Made by a program: the position numbers and the translations under genes. From assembly GCA_022181065.1 (NCBI GenBank), contig BQMY01000079.1:61866-125865 (forward strand): DNA of 64,000 nt. The letters run 5' to 3'. The notes under the pieces were generated by a model. The model worked only from the letters and a program-made list of their open reading frames with translations, was not told the origin of the DNA and did not search any database. Numbering within the stretch: the stretch's first letter is position 1; the number at the start of each line of letters is the position of its first letter. This DNA is from Melioribacteraceae bacterium (GTDB taxonomy: Bacteria > Bacteroidota > Ignavibacteria > Ignavibacteriales > Melioribacteraceae). Positions 25,090 to 33,994 of the stretch are shown here, piece by piece.

Positions 25090-27405
25090 TTACTTGATTA
25101 CTTTATAACTATATTTATTCCCGAAATAGTCCTCAATGGTAATTTCAATATTTAATTTTTTATCCGCCGCATGCGATGGTATCGGGATTTCACCAAGGTA
25201 GAACTCATTTTTACCACCTAGTGTAAGATACTTGGTTGCGGTAAAACTGCTGCTCGATATTCGCGCGACGGCATTCTTCTTCAACTGCGAATCATCCGAA
25301 ACAAATACTTTTATGGCAAGATATAACTCACCATTTTTCTCTATCCTGGATATTTCTTCCTTGTTTAACCGCGGAGGTGTACTATCAAGTTTCACAACGC
25401 GGGAAATAGTTGTTTTCGAGCCTGCTCCATTCCTGGCTACGAGTGTTACCCGGTTACTACCCTCTTCAAGCGAATGGTTATAATTAAACTCACCTGAAGA
25501 TATATCAACCGGAGTGTCATTAACTTCAAAAGTTTTGGCGCCTGAAATTGTACCAGCCAAATTTAATATGCTGTTATTGGTTTTTGAAGGAATCTGTTCA
25601 TTCAGTCTTATTTCGGGTTTCACATTGGCAAAAACTACTGTAATCGTATCTGTTAACTTATTGCCGCCCGGTGTATTTATTTCGATGAAATATTTATTCA
25701 ACTCGCCAAGGTTTGAAAGCATGAAACTAAAATCACCCGTATTATCGGCGTAGGCGCGTAGCTTGGTACGAATATTCACTCCGGTTAAATCAACAGATGA
25801 TTGAGGGAATGTGTTACCATTCAAAGCCAGTGTAGGTTTGGACGAGATTATATCCCACTTGGAATTCCTGTTTAACCCCGGATCAAAATTAAGTTTTATT
25901 TCACCCTTGGGTTCGTAAAAAACTTCACGAATTATAACAGTTTCATTTCCGGCTTTGTCACGTGCGGTAAAAGTAAGTTTATTATACCCCTTCTCAAGAG
26001 AAAATCCTTTTGAAAATGTTTTACCGTCATGTTTTATATCGATACCATTTACATCAAGTGAGATTTCCGGTTCAACTTCACCGGTGATATTTATGCCGGT
26101 ATTATTTGTGAAGAAATTGTTTTCAGGATTATTCACTACCAGATAAGGTTTGGTTTCATCACGGATTACATTAAAACCTCTTGCTTCGCCGAATGGTCCC
26201 GGAAAGCCGTATTTATCTATGGCTGATACATTAAAATAATAAAATCCTGGTTCCAGATTCTCAATTGTAAATTCTGTGTTGTTAACATTTTTATTGCTGC
26301 GAACTATTACTTCCCGCTTCACGTCGCGAGAGATAACGAATAAATATTTCTCCGCGCTATCAACCGGCTCCCAGCTGAATCCGAACGAAGAACGATATAT
26401 TTCGCTATTAGCGTCAGGAGATAATAAATTCGGGGGTGGTAAAAGCTCAATCGGGGCAGATGGTACACCACCTTTAGGAATAATAGAACCCTGATTTTGC
26501 GCCAATGTTATTGATGAGTCGTTTGAGGTAACTTCAATTTCACCTTCATAGTTGGCAAATTTTGTTGTTTCCTCATCTTTTTCAACCCAGAAGAAAGAAG
26601 AGTTTACCTTTACATCAACACCCGGTACCTCAATTTCGTTTTTCTTTCTCGATCCTTTACTAAATAACGCGAACGCGTCACCCTTTTCAAGTTTTACACT
26701 ATTTTCACTGTTTTTATTTAACAGATCGACCCGAGATTTTTTTATAACCGCCTGTGAATTTTCATTTAACCTTATTTTACTTTTATCGCTGAATGAAATC
26801 TCGGCGTATGAATCGGAAAGAGTTCTTGCCCGGTCTTCGGTAAAAAGTTTGGTTTTAAGGGGCGCGTCAGACCAGGTTCTTTCCTGGACAGTCCGTTTTT
26901 CAACTCTGCCACGCCGGAATGAAACGAATGCCTCCGAATCGACAACTCTTTTTTGCGAGATCATCTCGAGTGCAAGAGAGGCTTCCTTATCCGCGGTGTT
27001 GAAAAGGTTTATACTTGTATCCCATTCACCAATTTTTGAATTAACCAAACCTCTATCGTAGTTTTTGATAGCTGAAGCGATCTCCTGAGACGCAAAAAGT
27101 TTCGCGCCCTGTTTATTTGCTTCGTCAATTTTTTCTTTAGCTGCGGTTTTAGCTTTCTGAGTGGCAATAATTTTTTCGGCGTCAATTTTTAATGTCATGC
27201 CGCTTGTAACCTGATCAACTCTCCTCAATCCGTTGTTGAACAATATTTCTTCCCACAAATTGGGATCGCCGAGATATTCATCTGCCAGTTGTCTGAGATT
27301 TTTTGAACCGTCGAAAACAATTTCTACGGGTTTAACACTTTGAGCATAAACGTTGATAGATAAAAATAAGATTATGGTAAATAACGCCTTGCGACTCAGT
27401 TTCAT
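25090..27405 (-). CDS. Exported LysM-FecR-Ig multidomain protein
   Basis: A 771-residue protein with a signal peptide ending in AYAQ-like VYAQ. In order: a LysM-like module (LADEYLGDPNLWEEILFNNGL...VTSGMTLKI, ~35-75), a helical coiled-coil segment (~75-150), a FecR-type beta domain (~165-310; SYAEISFSDKSKIRLNENS, KLEKGDAFALF, EVPGVDVKVNSSFFWVE), a fibronectin-III-like domain (~340-410) and three or four glucodextranase-B/Ig-like repeats to the end. FecR domains elsewhere sense periplasmic signals. LysM suggests peptidoglycan contact. It sits directly downstream of a Cache histidine kinase, so a sensory or scaffold role is inferred. Confidence 0.75.
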   Translation of the reverse strand: MKLSRKALFTIILFLSINVYAQSVKPVEIVFDGSKNLRQLADEYLGDPNLWEEILFNNGLRRVDQVTSGMTLKIDAEKIIATQKAKTAAKEKIDEANKQGAKLFASQEIASAIKNYDRGLVNSKIGEWDTSINLFNTADKEASLALEMISQKRVVDSEAFVSFRRGRVEKRTVQERTWSDAPLKTKLFTEDRARTLSDSYAEISFSDKSKIRLNENSQAVIKKSRVDLLNKNSENSVKLEKGDAFALFSKGSRKKNEIEVPGVDVKVNSSFFWVEKDEETTKFANYEGEIEVTSNDSSITLAQNQGSIIPKGGVPSAPIELLPPPNLLSPDANSEIYRSSFGFSWEPVDSAEKYLFVISRDVKREVIVRSNKNVNNTEFTIENLEPGFYYFNVSAIDKYGFPGPFGEARGFNVIRDETKPYLVVNNPENNFFTNNTGINITGEVEPEISLDVNGIDIKHDGKTFSKGFSLEKGYNKLTFTARDKAGNETVIIREVFYEPKGEIKLNFDPGLNRNSKWDIISSKPTLALNGNTFPQSSVDLTGVNIRTKLRAYADNTGDFSFMLSNLGELNKYFIEINTPGGNKLTDTITVVFANVKPEIRLNEQIPSKTNNSILNLAGTISGAKTFEVNDTPVDISSGEFNYNHSLEEGSNRVTLVARNGAGSKTTISRVVKLDSTPPRLNKEEISRIEKNGELYLAIKVFVSDDSQLKKNAVARISSSSFTATKYLTLGGKNEFYLGEIPIPSHAADKKLNIEITIEDYFGNKYSYKVIK

Positions 27406-27451
27406 AATTTTGCCGTTTTGTTAAAAAAACAGATTCACAAAATAAATTATT

Positions 27452-29353
27452 CTAACTATTCTGTACCGGTAATTTTACAATAAACTCGGTGCCGGTGCCG
27501 GGTTTGCTCTTAAAAGTGATAGTACCGCCTGAAAGTTCCACAAAACCTTTCACGATTGAGAGACCAAGACCGGTACTATTTTCTCCTCCGGTGGGTTTAA
27601 CCGAAAGTTTTGAAAATTTGTCAAATACCCTTTCCTGATCCTCCTCGGGGATACCTTGTCCTTCATCCTTCACAGAAATAGAAAAATCGTTATTTTCTTT
27701 ATGGAGCTTGACCACAACTTTAGTGTTATTATGCGAAAACTTTATTGCGTTAGAGAGTAAATTATCAATGATCTGACCCAAAACCACTTTGTCGTAGTTC
27801 ATTTCAAGAGAGTCATCACCTTTATACACTACATCAATTTCCTTCTTCTCCGCGTTTCTCTCATTCTGCTTGAGCAGCTGTTTTACTACACTGGCTGCAT
27901 CGAAGGGAGCATTCTGAATGGTATAATTACCTTGCTCAACACGGTTTATTGTCAGAAGCAAATTGATAATTTCAAGCATACGTTCTGAACTTTCAAAAAT
28001 AACAGTACCAAACTGCTTGATTTCATCAGGATCGGTTTCATCAATCAGAAGTTCACTATAACCCCTGATTGCGGCGAGTGGATTTTTCAGGTCATGAGCG
28101 GTGATACCTAAAAACTCATCTTTTTCACGATTTAGCTCCACCAAACGTAAATATGCCGCTTTTAGATCACTGTTCGATTTGTCGAGCTTTTCCGTTCTCT
28201 CCTTCACCTTTGCTTCAAGCGTGAGGTTATATTCCTGCAATTCCTTTTTCTGGAACTCAATTTCCCTGAAACTTTGGGCAAGACTTGATGCCATTTTTTC
28301 AATATTTCGGGATAATTTTCCAAGACTATCTTTGCTGTCATAATCTATTTTTATAGCAAATTCACCGGATGCTATCTGTTTCGAAGCATCACTTATTTTG
28401 CTGACGGGAGAACTTATCTGGCGGGATAGTATCATCGCTCCCGAAACCGCCATTATAATTCCAATTGCTACCCAAAGCCCGAGTGAATACAAAATCTGAA
28501 GTACCGGTGTATATGCGGCTTCAGCGACAGTTTCCGTAATGATTCCCCATTTGGGATATCGTGTAAATGTATAACTTCCCACAACAGGCACACCATCATC
28601 TTCGTAACTTACAACACCGTTTACTCTGTTTCCAGAGACTAAAAGTCCGGCAACATCCCTCTCGGTGAAGTTGAGTGATTGCTCTTCTTCCGAAGCAAAT
28701 ACCTTTAATGAATCGTCGGCAAGAACCGATATTTCATTATCGAGACGGACGTAATTTTCTCCAAGCATCAATTCAATAGTACTCAAATCCATTTTACAGG
28801 CAAGAACACCATTAAGTCCGCCATCCGTTTTAAATGGAATGATCAGATTGGCAGCCCATTTTTCTATCAAACCGAGGTATTCAGTACCCTGGACAAAATT
28901 ACCTACATCGGCTTTCGGGAAGTTTTTTGTATCGTATCTTACAATATCCCTCGTTTTCAGGCTGATTTCCTCAAGCTGATTCGCGAAAGTCTCCCTGTTC
29001 AACTCAACCGCCAGATTCCAGTCATTATCATCGTTTTCAATATAAACCGAGCAGTTAATTACATCTGGAATATTTCCAATACCATTGTAGAGGAAGCTGT
29101 AACGCTCATTATCACCGAGGTTCTGGTCTTCAATACCATCACTGATAATGATCAAATTTCTTATCCAGTCTTCGAAATAGTTATCAACTTTTTCGGAAAC
29201 ACCATTTACACTATTTAGTAATTCACTGTTAAGATTACTCTTTAATTCCTCTTCAGCAATACCAAGGATGTTATAACCGGTTATCATCAAAGGAACAGCG
29301 GCAACAATTACCGAAAATATTAGAAGTTTGGCGGACCACGATATTTTTAACAT
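27452..29353 (-). CDS. Cache-domain sensor histidine kinase
   Basis: A 633-residue membrane kinase. TM1 near residues 9-28, an extracytoplasmic dCache-type ligand domain (~35-270), TM2 near 285-305, a HAMP domain (~308-362), a coiled coil, the HisKA domain with phospho-acceptor His in GITAHDLKNPLAA, and a catalytic domain with NNLLSNAIKF-type N box, DEGQGIP and GLGLSIVKGFVEL. The NarL-type regulator transcribed divergently 165 bp away and the orphan receiver downstream are both candidate partners; LuxR-type regulators usually pair with HisKA_3 kinases, so the divergent gene is not a certain match. Confidence 0.92.
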   Translation of the reverse strand: MLKISWSAKLLIFSVIVAAVPLMITGYNILGIAEEELKSNLNSELLNSVNGVSEKVDNYFEDWIRNLIIISDGIEDQNLGDNERYSFLYNGIGNIPDVINCSVYIENDDNDWNLAVELNRETFANQLEEISLKTRDIVRYDTKNFPKADVGNFVQGTEYLGLIEKWAANLIIPFKTDGGLNGVLACKMDLSTIELMLGENYVRLDNEISVLADDSLKVFASEEEQSLNFTERDVAGLLVSGNRVNGVVSYEDDGVPVVGSYTFTRYPKWGIITETVAEAAYTPVLQILYSLGLWVAIGIIMAVSGAMILSRQISSPVSKISDASKQIASGEFAIKIDYDSKDSLGKLSRNIEKMASSLAQSFREIEFQKKELQEYNLTLEAKVKERTEKLDKSNSDLKAAYLRLVELNREKDEFLGITAHDLKNPLAAIRGYSELLIDETDPDEIKQFGTVIFESSERMLEIINLLLTINRVEQGNYTIQNAPFDAASVVKQLLKQNERNAEKKEIDVVYKGDDSLEMNYDKVVLGQIIDNLLSNAIKFSHNNTKVVVKLHKENNDFSISVKDEGQGIPEEDQERVFDKFSKLSVKPTGGENSTGLGLSIVKGFVELSGGTITFKSKPGTGTEFIVKLPVQNS

Positions 29354-29517
29354 AGGCTCTTATATTGATGTTTGCTTAATATAATAAGATAACATTTAAA
29401 TACTTTATTTTCATATTCAAGAAAGTGTTGTATTATTTAATTGTGAATTTGTATATTAAATTTTAGCGTCAATCAGTCAGGATTTTCGTATTTTTAAACT
29501 TTAAGAGTGCAAAGGTT

Positions 29518-30150
29518 ATGTTAAAAATATTAATTGCTGACGATCACCCCATTTTCAGGGAAGGGATTAAAAAATTTATTAACCGGGAAGTTGATCTCGA
29601 TGTTGCTTTCGAAGCCTCGGATGGAAATGAAGCTTTTTCACTTCTGCTGGACAACGAAGTGGATGTAGCGATTCTTGATATCGACCTCCCCGGCAGAAGC
29701 GGAATTGATATTCTGCTCGATATCAGGAAGATAAAACCGAAACTCCCTGTCCTCATCTTTTCTATGCATCCGGAAGAAAGATTCGGCATTCGTGCCTTTA
29801 AATCAGGAGCAAACGGTTATCTCTCCAAAGAGGAAGATTCCCGCAAACTTATTGACGCTATTCACACGGTGAGCGGAGGACGAAAGTATATTACCCCACT
29901 TCTTGCAGAAAAACTTGCTTTTGAGGTGGGCAAAGATACTGATAAACTGCCCCATGAACTCCTCTCAAATCGTGAGTTTGAGATCATGCGTATGATTGCT
30001 CTCGGAAAATCGGTTAAGGATGTAGCTGAAGAATTAATGCTTAGCATCAATACCATTAACACTTACCGATCCCGTATCCTCGACAAGATGAACATGAAAA
30101 CCAACATGGAGATTGCCTACTACGCAATCAAAAATGATCTGATAGATTAA
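29518..30150 (+). CDS. NarL/LuxR family response regulator
   Basis: A 210-residue regulator with an N-terminal receiver (acidic pocket ADDHPIFREG, phospho-acceptor Asp in VAILDIDLPGRSG, Lys in YLSKEED) and a C-terminal LuxR helix-turn-helix (LSNREFEIMRMIALGKSVKDVAEELMLSINTINTYRSRIL). It should bind DNA when phosphorylated. It is transcribed away from the Cache histidine kinase and their shared 165-bp spacer is the obvious place for autoregulation. Confidence 0.94.
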   Translation: MLKILIADDHPIFREGIKKFINREVDLDVAFEASDGNEAFSLLLDNEVDVAILDIDLPGRSGIDILLDIRKIKPKLPVLIFSMHPEERFGIRAFKSGANGYLSKEEDSRKLIDAIHTVSGGRKYITPLLAEKLAFEVGKDTDKLPHELLSNREFEIMRMIALGKSVKDVAEELMLSINTINTYRSRILDKMNMKTNMEIAYYAIKNDLID

Positions 30151-30186
30151 ATAGGTCGAGTTTTTGTCACACGTTTAAAGAGCAGT

Positions 30187-30247
30187 ATTCCTTCTCCACG
30201 GAAAAGGAATGTCTCAAAGTTTGTCGTTCCCTCGAAAGAGGGAATCC
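30187..30247 (+). repeat. Two palindromes including a dRS3-like repeat, copy 3
   Basis: ATTCCTT (30187-30193) pairs with AAGGAAT (30204-30210). Fourteen bases later GTCGTTCCCTCGAAAGAGGG continues into AATCC, matching the GTCATTCCCGCGAAAGCGGGAATCC repeat at 1901 with a compensated stem change. Neither has a terminal T-run. The remaining spacer from 30250 to 30488 before the CpeT-like gene shows no further structure that I can identify. Confidence 0.55.
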
Positions 30248-30488
30248 GGTTTCCAGGATTATACGGCACCCTAACAAAGCCTTAGCCACCATAGAAAATA
30301 AACTTGATATTTCAGGTCGCTGACCATCCCATGCTGTTTAATATCCAAACGATTAAATTTAGCCGGTTTTAAGAAATAATTTTAGTTGCTTTAATTTATT
30401 CTTATAAATCCAATTTTCACTTACCCTCCTGTTACTTAACTTTAGATTTACAATGAAACCATGTACAACAATTATTTACGAGGAAAAG

Positions 30489-31094
30489 ATGTTTCGAAAG
30501 ATATTCATGCTTAGTTTACTCCTCTTTGGTTCGATCTTAAGCCAAAACAATGAAAAACTGGATCTACTAAAAAATTATATGACAGGTTCATTTTCAAGCG
30601 CGGATCAAGCAGCCGCAGATACAAATTTTTTTGATATTCGCCTTGAGATGAAACAAATATGGAACGAGCGAAACGACGCTATATATCTGTACGTTGAACA
30701 AGCTGCATCATGGGCTCTTGATAAACCTTACAGACAACGTATTTATAAAGTAGTACAAACCGGAGAAAACAGTTTTGAGAGTGCGGTTTACACTTTTGAA
30801 AATCCCCTTCGGTTTGCAGGTGCTTTCAGGGAAGATAACCCGCTTTCCGAACTGACACCCGATTCTCTTCTTGAAAGAGAAGGCTGCGCTATAATGCTGG
30901 AATATTCCGACGGGAAATTTACAGGAAGTACTGTTGATAAAAATTGCGGGAGTGATTTACGTGGTGCCTCTTACGCAACATCAGAAGTTGAAATATCAGA
31001 AAATGTACTAACAAGTTGGGATAGAGGATTTGATTCGGAAGACAGGCAAGTCTGGGGTGCGATTACAGGACCCTATATTTTCAAAAAGAAATAA
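30489..31094 (+). CDS. CpeT/CpcT family protein, exported
   Basis: A 201-residue protein with a signal peptide (MFRKIFMLSLLLFGSILSQ). The mature sequence has the CpeT/CpcT/DUF1001 pattern: LKNYMTGSFSSADQA near the N-terminus, DIRLEMKQIW, YLYVEQAA, PYRQRIYKV and EGCAIMLEY, and an eight-stranded beta-barrel profile. In cyanobacteria CpcT attaches phycobilin to phycobiliproteins; here there is no phycobiliprotein and the protein is exported, so it is more likely a lipocalin-like binding protein. The internal ATG is chosen because GAGGAAAAG lies just upstream; the longer frame has no such site. Confidence 0.75.
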   Translation: MFRKIFMLSLLLFGSILSQNNEKLDLLKNYMTGSFSSADQAAADTNFFDIRLEMKQIWNERNDAIYLYVEQAASWALDKPYRQRIYKVVQTGENSFESAVYTFENPLRFAGAFREDNPLSELTPDSLLEREGCAIMLEYSDGKFTGSTVDKNCGSDLRGASYATSEVEISENVLTSWDRGFDSEDRQVWGAITGPYIFKKK

Positions 31095-31104
31095 ATTATC
31101 AAAG

Positions 31105-31140
31105 TTCAGGGCAGTTATGATAAAATTAACTGCCCTTGAA
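31105..31140. terminator. Bidirectional terminator between CpeT-like and ATPase genes
   Basis: AGGGCAGTTA (31108-31117) pairs perfectly with TAACTGCCCT (31127-31136) around a 9-nt loop, in the 48-bp gap between two convergent genes. The flanks are A/T-rich but have no long T-run, so termination may be moderate in both directions. Confidence 0.65.
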
Positions 31141-31142
31141 AA

Positions 31143-33866
31143 TTAAACTTCCAATTTTTCTTTTACCAGTTTTTTCTTCAAGAATTTGACAACTTCTACC
31201 ACAAACAAAACACTTACACCGGAAATTAACGCCAGTATCCATTCACTTACACCAAGGTTTACTGTATGGAAAGGCATATGCATAATTTCCCAGTGAATTA
31301 CGATAATGGTGAACAACAGTGATATAACGGCACTAGCTATCAATGCTTTGTTACTAAACGGGTTCATCGTGAAAGCTGACTGATCGAATGAACGACAGTT
31401 ACCGGCATTCATAATTCTTGAAACAATCAAAGCCGCGAAAAAGATCGTTACAGCTACCTCTGTAGGATATCCCGCATTAATAGCATATATAAACACCGCA
31501 GTATCTGCCAAACCTATCCATGTACCGATTCCCAAAGTATAGTAAAGAGCCTCGCCATGTAATATTGGTTTTGATACATTCCTGGGCTTGTGATCCATTA
31601 TACCCGGTTCTGATGGTTCGAGTCCGAGCGCAATAGCCATTAGTCCGTCCATAAGGAAGTTGATGAATAGTACCTGAACCGCCACGAGGGGCAGCGGATA
31701 TCCACCGAATAATGCAATTACCATTGCTATCACAGTTCCCAGGTTACCACTTAAAAGGTAAACGAGATATTTTTTTATATTCTGGAAAATACTTCTGCCT
31801 TCTTCAACCGCAGCAACAATTGAGGCAAAATTATCATCAGTAAGAATCATATCAGAGGCTTCACGACTTACATCTGTTCCCTTTATTCCCATAGCAACGC
31901 CTATATCAGCTTTTTTAAGGGAGGGGGCGTCGTTAACACCATCACCGGTCATCGTAACAATATTCCCCTGTTTCATCAGGGCGTCAACAATTTTCAATTT
32001 GTGTGAAGGTGATATCCGGGAATAAACCTGTGCTGTTTCTGTTACTTTTATTAACTCCTCTTCACTGAATTTCTCAAGATCACGTCCTTCAACAACATCG
32101 CCATCTGTTAAAATACCAAGTTCTCTCGCCACGGCAACTGCTGTTACCTTATGATCACCTGTAATCATTTTCGGGCGAATTCCCGCTTCAAAACATCGTT
32201 TAATAGCAAGTTTTGCCTCTTCACGAGGCGGATCCATCATTCCAACCAGACCTACAAAAACCTGCTCATGTTCAATATCGTCTTTGTCAAAATTTTCTTC
32301 TATGTCTTTATATGCCAGACCTAAAACTCTGAGAGCATTTGAACCAAACCCGTAGCCTACTTCCAGAATTTCCTTTTTCTTTTCGTCGGTAAGTTCAACA
32401 TGTTTACCATCCAAAAACTGATACTTGCAATTCCCGATAATCTCTTCCGGAGCTCCTTTAGAGAGCGCCATATACTGACCACTGATATTATGAATAGTGG
32501 TCATCCTCTTTGTTTCAGAGGAGAATGGTATATCATCAATACGCGGGAATTTCTCACGTGTTTCTTCAATATCAATTCCACCTTTGGCAGCTAATGTCAG
32601 TAACGCTCCTTCAGTAGGGTCACCAAGAATGATCCACTTGCCATCTTCTTTGAGCAATACTGTGTCACTGCATAAAGAGCTTACAAGATTAAGTTTATGC
32701 AAAGCCGCAAACTCAATGCTTCCGAGGGGTTTACCTTCAAAAGTTATTGTTCCTTCCGGATCGTAACCACTACCGTTAACATCAAATACTTTATCAGTGA
32801 GGAATATTTTCTGAGCTGTCATTTCGTCACGAGTAAGTGTACCGGTTTTATCGGAGCAAATTATATTGGTAGATCCAAGTGTTTCAACAGCCGGCAGTTT
32901 ACGAATCAGAGCTTTACGTTTTACCATTCTGCGCACACCAAGGGCAATTGTAATAGTTACAACAGCCGGTAGCGCTTCCGGTATTACAGCTACAGCAAGG
33001 GCAACACCCCAAACGAACATTTCAACAATTTCATATCCTCTGTAAACACCAAGCAAACTCATAAGAGCGGCTAATATTATTGCCCATATTCCAAGTTTTT
33101 TTCCGAGTTCATCGAGATTGTTTTGTAAAGGGGTTTTTCTGCTTTCCGAAGATTGCAGCAGTTCGGCAATTTTTCCAAATTCAGTTTCCATACCGGTGTT
33201 TACAACAACTGCCCGGGCGTTGCCGTATGATGCGGAAGTACCCATAAAGAGCATATTGGTTCGGTCACCGAGAGGCGCTCCTTCCTCAGCAATAGGTTCG
33301 AGTGTTTTGTGAACAGGGAGGGATTCTCCGGTGAGCGCAGCTTCATTAACTTGCAAATTGTGGTTTTTAATTATCCTGCAGTCGGCGGGTATCTGGTCAC
33401 CTGTAGCAATAATGACAATATCCCCGGGAACGAGTTTAGATGCTTCCACCTCGGACTCTTTTCCATCACGGAGAACCGTAGAAATCGGGGCAGCCATCTT
33501 TTTGAGGGCTTCGAGTGCTTTTCCTGCCTGAAACTCCTGAAAGAACCCAATTACACCCGCGAGAATAACGATAATTATTATAGCGATCGCTTCAACAATT
33601 TCACCGATTGAAGCCGAAATAACCGCCGCTGAAATAAGGATAACTATCAGTAAACTCTTGAACTGATTGAATAATAATACCCAGGGGGAAGTTTTATCTT
33701 TTTCCTGAATACTATTTTCACCGTATTTGGCAAGACGGGAGTCTGTTTCTTCAACCGATAAACCTTCTTCACCAGTATTTAGCTGTGATAAAGTTTCTTC
33801 CGAAGAAAGAGTGTGCCATAAATTGCCCCGGACATTTTGATTGTCCCCGGAAGCTTGACCATTCAT
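31143..33866 (-). CDS. P-type cation-transporting ATPase (Ca2+-type, P2)
   Basis: A 907-residue P2-type ATPase with the cation-ATPase N-terminal domain, the actuator motif TGES, membrane helix 4 containing PEALPAVVT, the phosphorylation motif DKTGT with Asp at residue 339, the nucleotide-binding KGAPE, and hinge motif TGDGVNDAP. Helix 6 has FINFLMDGLMAIALGLEP. The helix 4 and helix 6 ion-site residues are closest to SERCA/PMR1-like Ca2+ pumps, though some bacterial relatives export other cations. The C-terminal cation-ATPase domain is complete. Two CRP-like palindromes lie upstream and probably control it. Confidence 0.9.
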   Translation of the reverse strand: MNGQASGDNQNVRGNLWHTLSSEETLSQLNTGEEGLSVEETDSRLAKYGENSIQEKDKTSPWVLLFNQFKSLLIVILISAAVISASIGEIVEAIAIIIIVILAGVIGFFQEFQAGKALEALKKMAAPISTVLRDGKESEVEASKLVPGDIVIIATGDQIPADCRIIKNHNLQVNEAALTGESLPVHKTLEPIAEEGAPLGDRTNMLFMGTSASYGNARAVVVNTGMETEFGKIAELLQSSESRKTPLQNNLDELGKKLGIWAIILAALMSLLGVYRGYEIVEMFVWGVALAVAVIPEALPAVVTITIALGVRRMVKRKALIRKLPAVETLGSTNIICSDKTGTLTRDEMTAQKIFLTDKVFDVNGSGYDPEGTITFEGKPLGSIEFAALHKLNLVSSLCSDTVLLKEDGKWIILGDPTEGALLTLAAKGGIDIEETREKFPRIDDIPFSSETKRMTTIHNISGQYMALSKGAPEEIIGNCKYQFLDGKHVELTDEKKKEILEVGYGFGSNALRVLGLAYKDIEENFDKDDIEHEQVFVGLVGMMDPPREEAKLAIKRCFEAGIRPKMITGDHKVTAVAVARELGILTDGDVVEGRDLEKFSEEELIKVTETAQVYSRISPSHKLKIVDALMKQGNIVTMTGDGVNDAPSLKKADIGVAMGIKGTDVSREASDMILTDDNFASIVAAVEEGRSIFQNIKKYLVYLLSGNLGTVIAMVIALFGGYPLPLVAVQVLFINFLMDGLMAIALGLEPSEPGIMDHKPRNVSKPILHGEALYYTLGIGTWIGLADTAVFIYAINAGYPTEVAVTIFFAALIVSRIMNAGNCRSFDQSAFTMNPFSNKALIASAVISLLFTIIVIHWEIMHMPFHTVNLGVSEWILALISGVSVLFVVEVVKFLKKKLVKEKLEV

Positions 33867-33929
33867 AGAAAAACCATATTAGTTTATGGGGAACTGAGAA
33901 CATAAAATTATTATAAGATAATACATAAA

Positions 33930-33945
33930 TGTGAAATATATCACA
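33930..33945. promoter_or_regulatory. CRP/FNR-family site, perfect palindrome
   Basis: TGTGA-AATATA-TCACA is an exact match to the E. coli CRP consensus half-sites with a 6-bp spacer. It lies in the 128-bp gap between the ClC and ATPase genes, about 65 bp upstream of the ATPase start codon. The regulator's identity (CRP, FNR or another family member) is not known. Confidence 0.65.
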
Positions 33946-33968
33946 TAAAGAGTAAATTAATTACGAAT

Positions 33969-33984
33969 TGTGAATTATATCACT
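33969..33984. promoter_or_regulatory. CRP/FNR-family site, second copy
   Basis: TGTGA-ATTATA-TCACT differs from the upstream palindrome at one half-site base. The two centres are 39 bp apart, close to four helical turns, so dimers would bind on nearly the same face of the DNA. Confidence 0.55.
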
Positions 33985-33994
33985 TAAAGTCGGG

